Below are positions 54,001 through 64,000 of a stretch of 64,000 nt of DNA, piece after piece (position 1 is the first letter of the stretch; each line of letters starts with the position of its first letter). The notes beneath the pieces are model-generated. The model worked only from the letters and a program-made list of their open reading frames with translations. It had not been told where the DNA came from and did not search any database. Both the position numbers and the translations under genes were made by a program. The DNA lies in NCBI GenBank assembly GCA_003481745.1, contig QULP01000009.1:1-64000 (forward strand). The letters run 5' to 3'. This DNA comes from Firmicutes bacterium OM04-13BH (GTDB lineage Bacteria > Bacillota > Clostridia > Lachnospirales > Lachnospiraceae).

Positions 54001-54744
54001 TTACATTCTCTGTCTTACAATTTCAAACGCCAGAACACCTGCCGCAACTGATGCATTAAGAGAATCAATGTCTCCCTTCATAGGAATCGAAGCAATAAAA
54101 TCACATTTTTCTCTTACTACTCTTGATACACCGTCGCCTTCATTTCCAATGACAAGACCAATTGCACCTTTTAAATCAAGGTCATACATATTTGTTCCAC
54201 CCATATCTGCGCAGACAAACCACAATCCCTCTTTCTTTAAGTCTTCAATTGTTCTTGCCATATTGGTCACTCTTGCAACCGGTGTATAATTTAATGCCCC
54301 TGCCGAAGTCCTTGCCACTGTCGCAGTCAGCCCGACCGCACGGTTTTTGGGAATAATGACTCCATGTGCACCTGCCAGATTTGCAGTACGGATAATTGCT
54401 CCAAGATTATGCGGGTCTTCAATATTATCTAATAAAATAATAAATGGCGGTTCACCCTTTTCTCTTGCCTTTTCTAAAATATCTGATACCTCTGCATAAT
54501 CATACGCAGCCGTCATTGCAATCACACCCTGATGTTTTCCAGTGTCAGACATCTGATCCAGGCGCTCTTTTTTTACAAAACGCACCATTGTATCATGTTT
54601 TTTTGCTTCTCGTAAAATCGTTCTTACCGGACCATCCTCACAATGTTCCTGAACAAACAATTTATCAATTACACGACCGGAACGAAATGCCTCCAATACT
54701 GCATTTCTTCCCTCTACTTTACTTTCCTGGAACTTCTCTTCCAT
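54001..54744 (-). CDS. rlmB: 23S rRNA (guanosine-2'-O)-methyltransferase RlmB
   Basis: The 247-residue SPOUT enzyme has an N-terminal substrate-binding domain (ESKVEGRNAVLEAFRSG) and the knotted SpoU domain with DNIEDPHNLGAIIRTANLAG, LVIGNEGDGVSRVV and IPMKGDIDSLNASVAAGV. ATG is chosen for AAAGGAG 6 bases upstream rather than an upstream TTG. It overlaps mrnC by 26 bases. Confidence 0.94.
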   Translation of the reverse strand: MEEKFQESKVEGRNAVLEAFRSGRVIDKLFVQEHCEDGPVRTILREAKKHDTMVRFVKKERLDQMSDTGKHQGVIAMTAAYDYAEVSDILEKAREKGEPPFIILLDNIEDPHNLGAIIRTANLAGAHGVIIPKNRAVGLTATVARTSAGALNYTPVARVTNMARTIEDLKKEGLWFVCADMGGTNMYDLDLKGAIGLVIGNEGDGVSRVVREKCDFIASIPMKGDIDSLNASVAAGVLAFEIVRQRM

Positions 54745-55168
54745 CCGTTTCTCCTTTTTCAATTCCCTTTTTAATCAACTGTAACATTCGCTCCCACTGT
54801 TCGGTCAGATATAAATATCCCATCAGAGCTTCAAATCCGGTTGCTCTTCGATAATCAGACATAGTTGCATTTTTTGCCATCGTATAAGATTTCGCATTTC
54901 TGCCTCTCTTATAAACGGCAAGTTCTTCTTCCGTCAGATCCTCTTTTAATTTTTCAATGATTTCAGACTGCGCAGAAGCCTTTACCAGCTTACTTGCCCT
55001 CTGATGCAGTTTATTGACTTGTGCATTGCCTTTTTCTACCAAAACCGTACGAATAACAATCTCATACACGGCATCGCCGATATAAGCCAGTGTCAGTGGG
55101 GAATACGTCTTAATATCCGTATTCCCCAGTGCAAACAGCTCTTTTAAATAACTTAAGCTCGCTTCCAT
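54719..55168 (-). CDS. mrnC: Mini-ribonuclease III
   Basis: The 149-residue protein has the RNase III catalytic core without the double-stranded RNA-binding domain: PLTLAYIGDAVYEIVIRT and ATGFEALMGYLYL with acidic metal ligands. It matures 23S rRNA ends. It overlaps cysS by 16 bases and rlmB by 26 bases. Confidence 0.94.
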   Translation of the reverse strand: MEASLSYLKELFALGNTDIKTYSPLTLAYIGDAVYEIVIRTVLVEKGNAQVNKLHQRASKLVKASAQSEIIEKLKEDLTEEELAVYKRGRNAKSYTMAKNATMSDYRRATGFEALMGYLYLTEQWERMLQLIKKGIEKGETDGREVPGK

Positions 55169-56559
55169 TGTACTCCTTCTCTGGTATCTTTTAAGATAAT
55201 TCCCATATCTGCTAATTTGTCACGGATTTCATCTGCTTTTGCAAAATCTTTTGCTTTTCTTGCAGCCTGACGTTCTTCAATCAGCTTTTCTACTTCTTCA
55301 TCTAACACTTCTTCCTTCTTATTTACAATCAATCCTAAGATATCACTTAACCCTACAATCTTATCAAATAAGAACTGTACAAATGCCTTTGTGCTTTCCG
55401 CATCTGTGTTTGTGTTTGCAAGTTTTACAATTTCAAAAATAGCCGCAATAGCATCTGCAGTATTGAAATCATCTTCCATTGCTTCTTCATATTTTTCCAC
55501 CAGCGCTTCTACTTCTTTCACAAGCGCAGTTTCTGCTTCTGCATACTCATTGCCCTCTGCTTTTTCCAAATAATGTTTTAACTGCTCTACGCAGGTTACA
55601 ATACGTTCTAAGGCATTGCTGGAAGCTTCCATCAATTCTGCACTGAAATTTAACGGACTTCTGTAATGCGCATTGAGCATAAAGAAACGAAGCACCTGTA
55701 AATCATATTTTTCTCCGATTTCACGTACGGTAAAAAAGTTACCCAGAGATTTTGACATCTTACGATTGTCAATATTTAAAAATGCATTATGCATCCAATA
55801 TCTTGCAAACTGCTTTCCATTACAGCACTCAGACTGTGCAATTTCATTTTCATGATGCGGGAATACTAAATCTTCTCCACCGGCATGAATATCTATTTCT
55901 TCTCCTAAATATTTCTTGGACATAACAGAGCACTCAATGTGCCATCCCGGTCTGCCTTCTCCCCATGGAGATACCCAGAATGGTTCTCCGTCTTTTTTCG
56001 GTTTCCACAATACGAAATCAAGAGGGTCTTCTTTCTGATTTTCACCGGATACCTGAATGGAACGAAAACCAGACTGTAAATCTTCCAGATTTTTATGAGA
56101 CAGTTTTCCGTATTCTTTAAAATTCTTTACTCGGAAGTATACGGTTCCATTTACCTCATAAGCAAATCCTTTTTCGATTAAGGTCTGAATCATGTCAATC
56201 ATTCCATCGATTTCCTGAGTCGCCAGCGGATGAGTGGTAGCCGGTTTTACATTCATATCTGCCATGTCTTTTTTACATTCTGCAATGTAACGTTTGGAGA
56301 TTTCTTCCGCAGACACCCCTTCTTCAATTGCTTTTGCAATGATTTTATCATCTACATCGGTAAAGTTAGAAACATAGTTTACATCATAACCTTTGTATTC
56401 CATATATCTTCTTACGGTATCGAATACAATCATCGGACGTGCATTTCCAATATGAATAAAGTTGTATACCGTTGGTCCGCACACATACATTTTTACTTTT
56501 CCTTCTTCAAGCGGTACAAATTCTTCTTTTTTCTTCGTCAGTGTGTTATAAATTTTCAT
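55153..56559 (-). CDS. cysS: Cysteinyl-tRNA synthetase
   Basis: The 468-residue class I synthetase has the HIGH-type motif FIHIGNARPMIVFD, zinc ligands (Cys28 in VCGPTVYN, then Cys in HIECSVMS, and HHENE), KMSKSLGNF and a C-terminal anticodon-binding domain. The start overlaps the cysE stop codon as ATGA. It is read from the Cys T-box leader together with cysE. Confidence 0.96.
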   Translation of the reverse strand: MKIYNTLTKKKEEFVPLEEGKVKMYVCGPTVYNFIHIGNARPMIVFDTVRRYMEYKGYDVNYVSNFTDVDDKIIAKAIEEGVSAEEISKRYIAECKKDMADMNVKPATTHPLATQEIDGMIDMIQTLIEKGFAYEVNGTVYFRVKNFKEYGKLSHKNLEDLQSGFRSIQVSGENQKEDPLDFVLWKPKKDGEPFWVSPWGEGRPGWHIECSVMSKKYLGEEIDIHAGGEDLVFPHHENEIAQSECCNGKQFARYWMHNAFLNIDNRKMSKSLGNFFTVREIGEKYDLQVLRFFMLNAHYRSPLNFSAELMEASSNALERIVTCVEQLKHYLEKAEGNEYAEAETALVKEVEALVEKYEEAMEDDFNTADAIAAIFEIVKLANTNTDAESTKAFVQFLFDKIVGLSDILGLIVNKKEEVLDEEVEKLIEERQAARKAKDFAKADEIRDKLADMGIILKDTREGVQWKRA

Positions 56560-57239
56560 AATTCGTTTTTCTCCTTTTCTTCTCTTATCTCCTGCAGCTG
56601 ATATTCCATTCTCTGTAATTTGGATTTTAACGCTTCATTTTCTTTCTGTAAAGTACGAATATCTTCTAATACCGGGTCTGGCAAATGAATCTGATCCATA
56701 TCGCTTCTCGGCACTTTTCTGTTTTCTCTTTTTACAATACGTCCCGGAACACCTACTACGGTACAGTTTGGCGGTACTTCTTCAAGTACGACACTTCCTG
56801 CTCCAATTTTTGAATTTTCACCAATCGTAAAAGAACCGATAACTTTTGCTCCTGCACTCACCATTACATTATCTCTTAACGTAGGATGACGTTTTCCGGT
56901 TTCTTTTCCGGTACCTCCAAGCGTAACACCCTGATATAAGGTAACATTATCTCCAATAATTGCTGTCTCTCCAATGATAACACCGTTTCCATGGTCAATA
57001 AACAGCCCTTTTCCAATCTGTGCCCCTGGATGAATTTCAATTCCGGTTTTTCTTGCCGCTCTTTGAGAAATCCATCTTGCAAGAAAATAATGTCCATTCT
57101 GGTAAAGTTTATGCGCTTTCCGATACTGAATCATAACACGAAAGCTTGGATATAAGAGCACTTCCAGCGGTGTCTTAATCGCCGGGTCTCTTTCCTGAAT
57201 CACCTGGAATTCTTCTTTAATATGCTTGATAAATCCCAT
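56556..57239 (-). CDS. cysE: Serine O-acetyltransferase
   Basis: The 227-residue enzyme makes O-acetylserine, the cysteine precursor. The left-handed beta-helix lies at about 65-170 (HPGAQIGKGLFIDHGNGVIIGE, LRDNVMVSAGAKVIGSFTIG, VPPNCTVVGVPGRIV). The C-terminal 40 residues form a charged coiled coil (LQKENEALKSKLQRME). It is the first gene after the T-box. Confidence 0.95.
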   Translation of the reverse strand: MGFIKHIKEEFQVIQERDPAIKTPLEVLLYPSFRVMIQYRKAHKLYQNGHYFLARWISQRAARKTGIEIHPGAQIGKGLFIDHGNGVIIGETAIIGDNVTLYQGVTLGGTGKETGKRHPTLRDNVMVSAGAKVIGSFTIGENSKIGAGSVVLEEVPPNCTVVGVPGRIVKRENRKVPRSDMDQIHLPDPVLEDIRTLQKENEALKSKLQRMEYQLQEIREEKEKNEL

Positions 57240-57280
57240 TTTCTTTCCCTTCTTTTTTGTTTATTCTTAAATTAACTCAT

Positions 57281-57510
57281 AAAAAAATCCCTATATGACT
57301 TGTGCCATATAGAGACGAAATATTCCGCGGTTCCACTCTACTTGAGGATACATTCCTCCGCTTTTCCTCCTTTAACGCAGGATTACGGACAGGGATTAGC
57401 TGTCAGCTTCTGGAGGCACTTTCACACATTCCTTTTTAGAAGGCTTTCAGCCGATGACCCTCTTTCTCTGTAAAAAATTTCTGTGGTACTCTTTCCATTC
57501 ATCGCTTTTT
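57281..57510 (-). promoter_or_regulatory. T-box leader of the cysE-cysS operon (Cys specifier)
   Basis: Read on the minus strand it has the T-box sequence TGGAACCGCGG (57,325-57,335), stem I with AGAGTA, AGAGA and GGCTGAAAGCC, and a terminator CTATATGGC/GTCATATAG followed by TTTTTTT (57,281-57,316). In the specifier position GAAAGTGCCTCC offers UGC, a Cys codon (57,416-57,418), which agrees with the genes downstream. Uncharged tRNA-Cys would allow read-through. Confidence 0.9.
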
Positions 57511-57634
57511 TATATCTTAAATTTATCTTAATCTGTCTTGTTCTAGTTTATTCATAAATGACAAATTTGTCAACCTCTATTTCACAGAACCACTTTTGAT
57601 TTCACTCCGAAACTACTTTTGGATTCACTAGATG

Positions 57635-57670
57635 AAAAAACCGCAACGTTTTTTAAACGCCACGGTTTTT
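57635..57670 (-). terminator. Terminator after gdhA
   Basis: On the minus strand AAAACCGTGGCGTT pairs with AACGTTGCGGTTTT with a small internal mismatch and is followed by TT. Confidence 0.82.
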
Positions 57671-57704
57671 CTGTTTTTATAGCAATTTATTTTCCAAATT
57701 TTGA

Positions 57705-59201
<1,497 letters not shown>

Positions 59202-59264
59202 TTATAAAAACTGCATATACTTTGTCGATTTAAAGCACTTTTTACATAAAGTCCGGCATTTGAT

Positions 59265-60821
59265 TCAGCCAATTTTCGTGGTCCACTCCGAGCAGTCCCA
59301 GACCTTTGAAACCAGTCCTTCGTAAAACTCCGGTTCATGGCAGACCATCAAAATTGTTCCTTTGTATTCTTTAAGCGCACGTTTAAGTTCTTCTTTTGCA
59401 TCTACATCCAGATGATTGGTCGGCTCATCAAGTACAAGCAGGTTCGTCTCACGGTTAATAATTTTGCATAAACGCACCTTTGCCTGCTCTCCACCACTTA
59501 AGACTCGTACCAGGCTTTCAATGTGTTTTGTCGTCAGCCCGCATTTTGCAAGTGAGGCTCTTACCTCATACTGTGTATAAGACGGAAATTCTTCCCAGAT
59601 TTCCTCGATACAGGTATGCTTATTTCCCTGTGGCATTTCCTGCTCAAAATATCCAATCTCCAGATAATCTCCAAGCACTGCTTTTCCGCCAAGTGCCGGA
59701 ATGAGTCCCAAAATACTCTTTAAAAGCGTAGTCTTTCCAATTCCGTTTGCGCCGGCTAAAGCAATCTTTTCACCTCTCTCTACCGTCAAGGTAAGCGGTT
59801 TGGAAAGCGGTTCGTCATATCCAATCACCAATTCTTTCGTCTCTACCACAAAACGACTTGGTGTTCTTGCAGTCTTAAACTGAAATTCCGGCTTTGGTTT
59901 CTCTCTTGCCAGTTCAATAACATCCATTTTATCTAATTTCTTCTGTCTGGACATTGCCATATTTCTGGTTGCCACTCTTGCTTTATTTCTTGCCACAAAA
60001 TCTTTTAATTCACTAATTTCCTGCTGTTGTTTCTGATAAGCTGCTTCAAGCTGTGCTTTCTTTACTGCATAAACTTCCTGAAAATGGTCATAATCGCCCA
60101 CATATCGTGTTAACTGCTGGTTATCCATGTGATAAATCAGATTGATGACCTGATTTAAAAATGGAATATCATGTGAAATTAACACGAAGGCATTTTCATA
60201 CTCCTGCAGATAACGTTTCAGCCATTCAATATGCACCACATCCAGATAGTTCGTAGGCTCGTCCAAAAGCAAAATATCCGGCTTTTCCAATAGCAGTTTG
60301 CCTAACAATACTTTTGTTCTCTGACCACCGCTTAAATCCGTCACATCCTTATCCAGACCGATTTCTGTAAGCCCAAGTGCTCTTGCCACTTCTTCTAGCT
60401 TAGAATCAATAATATAAAAGTCATGCATCGTAAGCATATCCTGAATTGTTCCAAGTTCTTCCATCATCTGAGTTAACTCTTCTTCAGATGCTTCCCCCAT
60501 CTTATCGCAGATTCCATTCATCTGTTCTTCCATTTCAAACAGCCATCCAAACGCAGACTTTAAGACGTCACGGATTGTCATGCCCTTTTCAAGCACCGTA
60601 TGCTGGTCCAGATATCCGACTCTTACATTCTTTGCCCATTCAATCTTTCCCTCATCCGGCATCAACTTTCCGGTTATAATATTCATAAAGGTAGACTTTC
60701 CCTCTCCATTTGCTCCGACAAGCCCGATATGCTCCCCCTTTAACAGACGAAAGGACACATCCTGAAAAATCGCCCTGTCACCAAATCCATGGGATAAATG
60801 TTCTACGTTTAATATACTCAT
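59265..60821 (-). CDS. ABC-F family ATPase
   Basis: The 518-residue protein has two ATP-binding domains without membrane segments. The first has GANGEGKST and LSGGQRTKVLL; the second has GANGIGKTT and LSGGEQAKVRL. Between them lies a charged linker (about 240-300) that reaches the ribosome in this family. Members act in translation or antibiotic resistance; the subgroup cannot be fixed here. Confidence 0.93.
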   Translation of the reverse strand: MSILNVEHLSHGFGDRAIFQDVSFRLLKGEHIGLVGANGEGKSTFMNIITGKLMPDEGKIEWAKNVRVGYLDQHTVLEKGMTIRDVLKSAFGWLFEMEEQMNGICDKMGEASEEELTQMMEELGTIQDMLTMHDFYIIDSKLEEVARALGLTEIGLDKDVTDLSGGQRTKVLLGKLLLEKPDILLLDEPTNYLDVVHIEWLKRYLQEYENAFVLISHDIPFLNQVINLIYHMDNQQLTRYVGDYDHFQEVYAVKKAQLEAAYQKQQQEISELKDFVARNKARVATRNMAMSRQKKLDKMDVIELAREKPKPEFQFKTARTPSRFVVETKELVIGYDEPLSKPLTLTVERGEKIALAGANGIGKTTLLKSILGLIPALGGKAVLGDYLEIGYFEQEMPQGNKHTCIEEIWEEFPSYTQYEVRASLAKCGLTTKHIESLVRVLSGGEQAKVRLCKIINRETNLLVLDEPTNHLDVDAKEELKRALKEYKGTILMVCHEPEFYEGLVSKVWDCSEWTTKIG

Positions 60822-60875
60822 ACTTTCTTTTTCTCCTGATGTTTTTTATGTGCGCCAAAACTCCTGACGTACCTT

Positions 60876-61415
60876 TTAATTTTTTTTACAGCATGCACCG
60901 CATCCTGCCGGCATTATACGGTCATCTGCCATGAAATCCCTGGCATCTTGAAGTGCACAGATTGCCTGTGAAGAAATACCTTCTCCACTTCCGGTAAATC
61001 CAAGTCCCTCTTCTGTTGTTGCCTTGATATTGACCTGATTTTTTTCAATATTCAGAGCTTTGGCCACATTTTCCCGCATTTTTTCAATATGCGGCATCAT
61101 CTTTGGCTTCTGTGCAATAATCGTTGCATCAATGTTATTAATCACGTACATATTCTCTTCTAACAATGCCCCTACATGCTGTAATAACTTAATACTTGAA
61201 ATTCCTTTATATTTCTCATCGGTATCCGGAAAATGCCGTCCGATATCTCCAAGGGCTGCTGCACCTAAAAGTGCATCCATAATCGCATGCAAAAGCACAT
61301 CTGCATCTGAATGTCCAAGCAGCCCCTTTTCCCAGTCAATCTTAACACCACCAAGAATCAGGTCGCGTCCTTCTACCAGTTTGTGTACATCATATCCCAT
61401 TCCTACACGCATCAT
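60876..61415 (-). CDS. ispF: 2-C-methyl-D-erythritol 2,4-cyclodiphosphate synthase with a Cys-rich tail
   Basis: The 179-residue enzyme of isoprenoid synthesis has the metal site [39 protein letters not shown] and [16 protein letters not shown]. IspF is usually about 157 residues; the extra roughly 20 end in [13 protein letters not shown] lies about 12 bases before the first of two adjacent ATGs. Confidence 0.94.
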   Translation of the reverse strand: MMRVGMGYDVHKLVEGRDLILGGVKIDWEKGLLGHSDADVLLHAIMDALLGAAALGDIGRHFPDTDEKYKGISSIKLLQHVGALLEENMYVINNIDATIIAQKPKMMPHIEKMRENVAKALNIEKNQVNIKATTEEGLGFTGSGEGISSQAICALQDARDFMADDRIMPAGCGACCKKN

Positions 61416-61595
61416 CTTTTTGAAATTCTCCTTTTTTAGTTTTCTTTGAACATAGCAAAAAGCAGAGTAAAAGTCAACACTTCTACTCCACTTTCGCTTC
61501 TCTTCTCTTTATTCTTTTTACGTTATATTTTATTTTTTATTTTGATTCTATTTGGTTATATTTCTTGTATTTGTTATATTTCTTCTTGAATTTAT

Positions 61596-62018
61596 TTATG
61601 CAAGTGCTTTTCCAAGGTTCTGGCAAGCTTCTTTTGCGTCATCATCTGGTTCATCATTACAGATAACCGGGTCACAGGCAAGTATTGCACCTGCTGTTTT
61701 GCAGTCTTCTTCCCAATTTCTCATCCATTCTCCGTCTCCCCATCCGTAAGAACCGAACAGAGCAATTTTTTTACCGGAAAGTTTTGCTTTACAATCCTCA
61801 AATAATGGTCCGAATTCGTCCTCTTCTAATACTTCATCTCCCATAGCCGGGCATCCAAATGCAACTGCATCGTAATCATTCATTTTATCTGCAGCAAAAT
61901 CATCTGTTGTAAAGGATTCTACTTCTGCGCCTGCAGCTTTTGCTCCATTTGCAACTTCCTCTGCCATAGCTTCTGTATTACCTGTTCCACTCCAATATAC
62001 AACTGCAATTTTACTCAT
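61596..62018 (-). CDS. Flavodoxin
   Basis: The 140-residue protein binds FMN through YWSGTGNTEAMAEEVA at residues 9-24, with the isoalloxazine loops near FGCPAMGDE and FGSYGWGDGEW. It carries electrons and often replaces ferredoxin when iron is low. It is the last gene of the DUF2325-DUF3793-flavodoxin run, behind an operator-bearing promoter. Confidence 0.95.
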   Translation of the reverse strand: MSKIAVVYWSGTGNTEAMAEEVANGAKAAGAEVESFTTDDFAADKMNDYDAVAFGCPAMGDEVLEEDEFGPLFEDCKAKLSGKKIALFGSYGWGDGEWMRNWEEDCKTAGAILACDPVICNDEPDDDAKEACQNLGKALA

Positions 62019-62043
62019 GATTTCTTCGTCTCCTTTTTTCTTT

Positions 62044-62595
62044 TTAAGCTGCCACTGTTAGTTTTTCTACACTTGTACCCTGTCTCCAAAGTTTTGTGTA
62101 AATCCTTGTACACTTTTTAAACTTCTCAAACAATTTCATTGTTTCACACTCATTACAGTAAACTTTCCAGCAACCTGCACATTTACTGTTTTTTCCTGCG
62201 TTCTCGATAAATCCGATAACATCGCCAAGAGGATAGCCAAGAAACAGTCCAATTTCATGAGGGAATTTTTCTTCTAAATTTAATCGTGCCTTTAAACACG
62301 CAATGGCCTCTTCTTCATCAGTATTTTCATATCCATACTTTTTTAGAAATTCTTTTACACCGTTTTTCTGTAAATCTTTTTGAAGTTTCTCTCTTCTGCA
62401 TACATAAATCAATGCCGTATCAGCTCTTTTTTTCAAGAGAATCAATGAGACTCCCTTATTCTGAAATTTTTTTTCACACTGTTTCATATGCTGATTTAAC
62501 TCTTCTTCATCAATAAAACGAACTGAAAAAAGATTCGCCGTCTTTAATCCGGCAAGGGTTGGCGAACAATGCTCCACCAGATACTGTTCTAGCAT
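62044..62595 (-). CDS. DUF3793 protein
   Basis: The 183-residue protein has the DUF3793 pattern: VEHCSPTLAGLKTANLF near the start, LKARLNLEEKFPHEIGLFLGYPLGDVIGFI in the middle, and Cys residues CAGCWKVYCNECET (about 140-153). It is usually next to flavodoxin and iron-uptake genes. The chemistry is unknown; the Cys cluster may bind a metal. Confidence 0.9.
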   Translation of the reverse strand: MLEQYLVEHCSPTLAGLKTANLFSVRFIDEEELNQHMKQCEKKFQNKGVSLILLKKRADTALIYVCRREKLQKDLQKNGVKEFLKKYGYENTDEEEAIACLKARLNLEEKFPHEIGLFLGYPLGDVIGFIENAGKNSKCAGCWKVYCNECETMKLFEKFKKCTRIYTKLWRQGTSVEKLTVAA

Positions 62596-62888
62596 ACTAC
62601 ACTTTCCTTTCCTGTATATTCGTTCAGTACTGTGTGTAAAGCGGCTGCACTGCTTGTATGGATTCTCGCAATCGGAATATTATTCTTCTTCGCTTCTTGC
62701 AATGCGCTGTTTACCATCTTATGAGATACTGTATTTGTAAACAAAATCATCAAATCCGGACAGCCCAGTTTCTTTTTCATAGCGCCTTTTTCTTTTGCAA
62801 ATACCTTTGCCTTACAGCCGTAGTTTTTACAGATATTCTGATACTGACAGACCATTCTCTCATTTCCGCCCACAATAACAATACTCAT
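62589..62888 (-). CDS. DUF2325 protein
   Basis: The 99-residue protein is MSIVIVGGNERM at the start with further Cys residues, and SAAALHTVLNEY near the end, fitting DUF2325. It overlaps the DUF3793 gene by 7 bases and is the first gene of the operon. Function unknown. Confidence 0.88.
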   Translation of the reverse strand: MSIVIVGGNERMVCQYQNICKNYGCKAKVFAKEKGAMKKKLGCPDLMILFTNTVSHKMVNSALQEAKKNNIPIARIHTSSAAALHTVLNEYTGKESVVC

Positions 62889-62943
62889 TTTAATTCTCCT
62901 TTCAAAACAGTTTTTAGTGGTTTATATCAATTTTCTATTTAAA

Positions 62944-62959
62944 GTTAGTCCTTTCTAAC
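62944..62959. promoter_or_regulatory. Operator-like palindrome GTTAG-N6-CTAAC (downstream copy)
   Basis: The sequence GTTAGTCCTTTCTAAC is a perfect 5-bp inverted repeat with a 6-base centre, 56 bases before the DUF2325 start. A second copy lies at 63,023. A DtxR/IdeR/MntR-type metal regulator is suggested. Confidence 0.6.
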
Positions 62960-63022
62960 TCCATTCTCTTTTTTTGGCGACTGTCTTTACAGCCGCCTGT
63001 GTATGTAGTGTGTGTGTTGTTG

Positions 63023-63038
63023 GTTAGCTTTATCTAAC
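63023..63038. promoter_or_regulatory. Operator-like palindrome GTTAG-N6-CTAAC (promoter copy)
   Basis: The sequence GTTAGCTTTATCTAAC has the same arms and spacing as the copy at 62,944 and lies just downstream of the -10 box, where repressor binding would block transcription. Between the two copies is a hairpin (62,976-62,997; GGCG-CTGT/ACAG-CGCC) without a U-tract. Confidence 0.65.
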
Positions 63039-63045
63039 TGTGATT

Positions 63046-63074
63046 AGTATACACAATTATCCTATTTCTGTCAA
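63046..63074 (-). promoter_or_regulatory. Promoter of the DUF2325-DUF3793-flavodoxin operon
   Basis: On the minus strand TTGACA (63,069-63,074) and TATACT (63,046-63,051) are 17 bases apart. The leader to the first gene is about 150 bases. Confidence 0.82.
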
Positions 63075-63133
63075 TAGTTTTTTTTAAATATTTTTTTACA
63101 TTCTCGCGTTGATTGGATAAATTATTCTATATT

Positions 63134-63169
63134 AAAAAACTCACAGGGATTTTTTTATCCCTGTGAGTT
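63134..63169 (-). terminator. Terminator after the FGGY kinase gene
   Basis: On the minus strand the perfect 13-bp stem AACTCACAGGGAT/ATCCCTGTGAGTT is followed by TTTT. Confidence 0.92.
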
Positions 63170-63179
63170 CTGCTATTTG

Positions 63180-64000
63180 TTACTGTAAGTTTTCTACTGC
63201 TGCACGTTCAATCGGAAGTCCTTTTTTGTAACGTTCAATAAATGCATCAAATCCTTTTACATCTTCTGCATCTGGTTCCATTTCACTTCCTGCATTTCCG
63301 GCAAATACTTTATTATTCAGATAATCATCTAATGTTTCATTTTCTGCTTTGTTAACCATATAAGAGGCAAGAAGGGCAATTCCCCATGCCCCGCCTTCTC
63401 CTGCGGTTTCCATAACAGATACCGGAACACCGACTGCACCTGCCATAATCTTCTGTCCCACACCTTTTGTCTTAAACAGACCACCGTGGCCAAGAATCTT
63501 ATCGAGTTTTACGTTTTCTTCTTTTAACAAAATATCCAAACCTGTCTTTAATGCGCCAAGTGCAGTATACAGATGCACACGCATAAAGTTTGCAAGGCTT
63601 AATTTGCTGTCCGGCGTACGTGCAAATAATGGACGACCCGCTTCAAATCCTGTGATATGTTCTCCTGAGAAATAGTTATAGGCTAAAAGTCCGCCACAGT
63701 CTTTTTCACCTTCAAGTGCTTTATTATATAATGTTCCAAACAGTTTATTCATATCCACTTCGATTCCAAATGCTTCTGCAAATTCTTTGAACAGTCCAAC
63801 CCATGCATTTAAGTCAGAAGTACAGTTGTTGCAGTGCACCATGGCAACCGGACTTCCTGTCGGAGTAGTCACCATATCGATTTCTTTATATACTTTGGAT
63901 AATTCTTTTTCGAGTACTACCATAGCAAACACAGAAGTTCCGGCAGATACGTTACCGGTACGTTTTGCGATACTGTTTGTTGCAGTCATACCTGTTCCTG
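63180..64000 (-). CDS. FGGY-family carbohydrate kinase, C-terminal part (5' end outside window)
   Basis: The reading frame continues to the window edge; the residues before the first Met here read GTG, as expected inside the motif GTGMTATN. The visible part has the ATP-binding second domain: [44 protein letters not shown] and [15 protein letters not shown]. Relatives include xylulokinase and ribulokinase; the substrate cannot be named from this part. Confidence 0.92.
   Translation of the reverse strand, partial: GTGMTATNSIAKRTGNVSAGTSVFAMVVLEKELSKVYKEIDMVTTPTGSPVAMVHCNNCTSDLNAWVGLFKEFAEAFGIEVDMNKLFGTLYNKALEGEKDCGGLLAYNYFSGEHITGFEAGRPLFARTPDSKLSLANFMRVHLYTALGALKTGLDILLKEENVKLDKILGHGGLFKTKGVGQKIMAGAVGVPVSVMETAGEGGAWGIALLASYMVNKAENETLDDYLNNKVFAGNAGSEMEPDAEDVKGFDAFIERYKKGLPIERAAVENLQ

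Noticed and set aside
62976..62997. Hairpin GGCGACTGT/ACAGCCGCC as a terminator
   Set aside because: The T-run lies 5' of the hairpin on the plus strand and becomes an A-run 3' of it on the minus strand, so neither strand has the U-tract of a terminator.

Overview
The window looks like a chromosome segment from an anaerobic, spore-forming gut Firmicute of the Lachnospiraceae type. The signs are low-GC coding, sigH and cotJABC spore genes, a Cys T-box, a lysine riboswitch, a carbon monoxide dehydrogenase, and the cysE-cysS-mrnC-rlmB-sigH and rpsF-ssb-rpsR gene orders. The species cannot be named from the sequence alone.

Region 1 (1 to about 11,124) is the right-hand part of a Tn916-family conjugative element that ends in a TndX-type large serine recombinase, as in Tn5397. 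It holds the end of the NlpC/P60 hydrolase gene (orf14), the orf13 channel gene, then cargo in the slot where Tn916 carries tet(M). No tetracycline gene is present. The cargo is two successive blocks, each closed by a cysteine-rich KTR gene and a convergent orf9 repressor gene: a LytTR/DUF3021/methyltransferase block and a response regulator/histidine kinase/lipoprotein block. After that come a leader peptide with an attenuator, the orf7-type sigma factor, the orf8-type HTH protein, a strongly folded non-coding stretch, a 47-residue ORF and the recombinase. The element interrupts cotJC: the 5' part of cotJC lies to its right, and the rest must lie beyond the left edge of the window.

Region 2 (11,108-19,460) carries, on the minus strand, the broken cotJC with cotJB and cotJA, an HtrA protease, a small surface-polysaccharide group (sugar-1-phosphate transferase, LytR-CpsA-Psr ligase, family 2 glycosyltransferase), and dapA behind a lysine riboswitch.

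Region 3 (19,513-31,790) is rich in competence and pilus genes. The minus strand reads comEA, response regulator, kinase, GerMN lipoprotein, comEC, holA. The divergent plus strand reads a transglutaminase lipoprotein, a GspF/PilC-type platform protein, four small membrane proteins resembling pseudopilins, and a PilT-type ATPase.

Region 4 (31,799-43,792) has a palindromic non-coding repeat, then the housekeeping genes dnaB, rplI, gdpP, a two-component system, rpsR-ssb-rpsF, DUF951, a sirtuin and a class B sortase, followed by a plus-strand MATE exporter and AraC regulator.

Region 5 (43,911-53,184) has an alpha-glucosidase and malQ, a DnaJ-like chaperone, and a cooS-type CO dehydrogenase followed by a three-gene ABC importer. 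The CooS has a His-rich N-terminus and Glu where one C-cluster cysteine is expected.

Region 6 (53,188-64,000) has tRNA-Thr(GGU), the T-box-led cysE-cysS-mrnC-rlmB-sigH operon, gdhA, an ABC-F protein, ispF, a flavodoxin/DUF3793/DUF2325 operon with two matching 16-bp operator-like palindromes, and the 3' part of an FGGY sugar kinase gene cut by the window edge.
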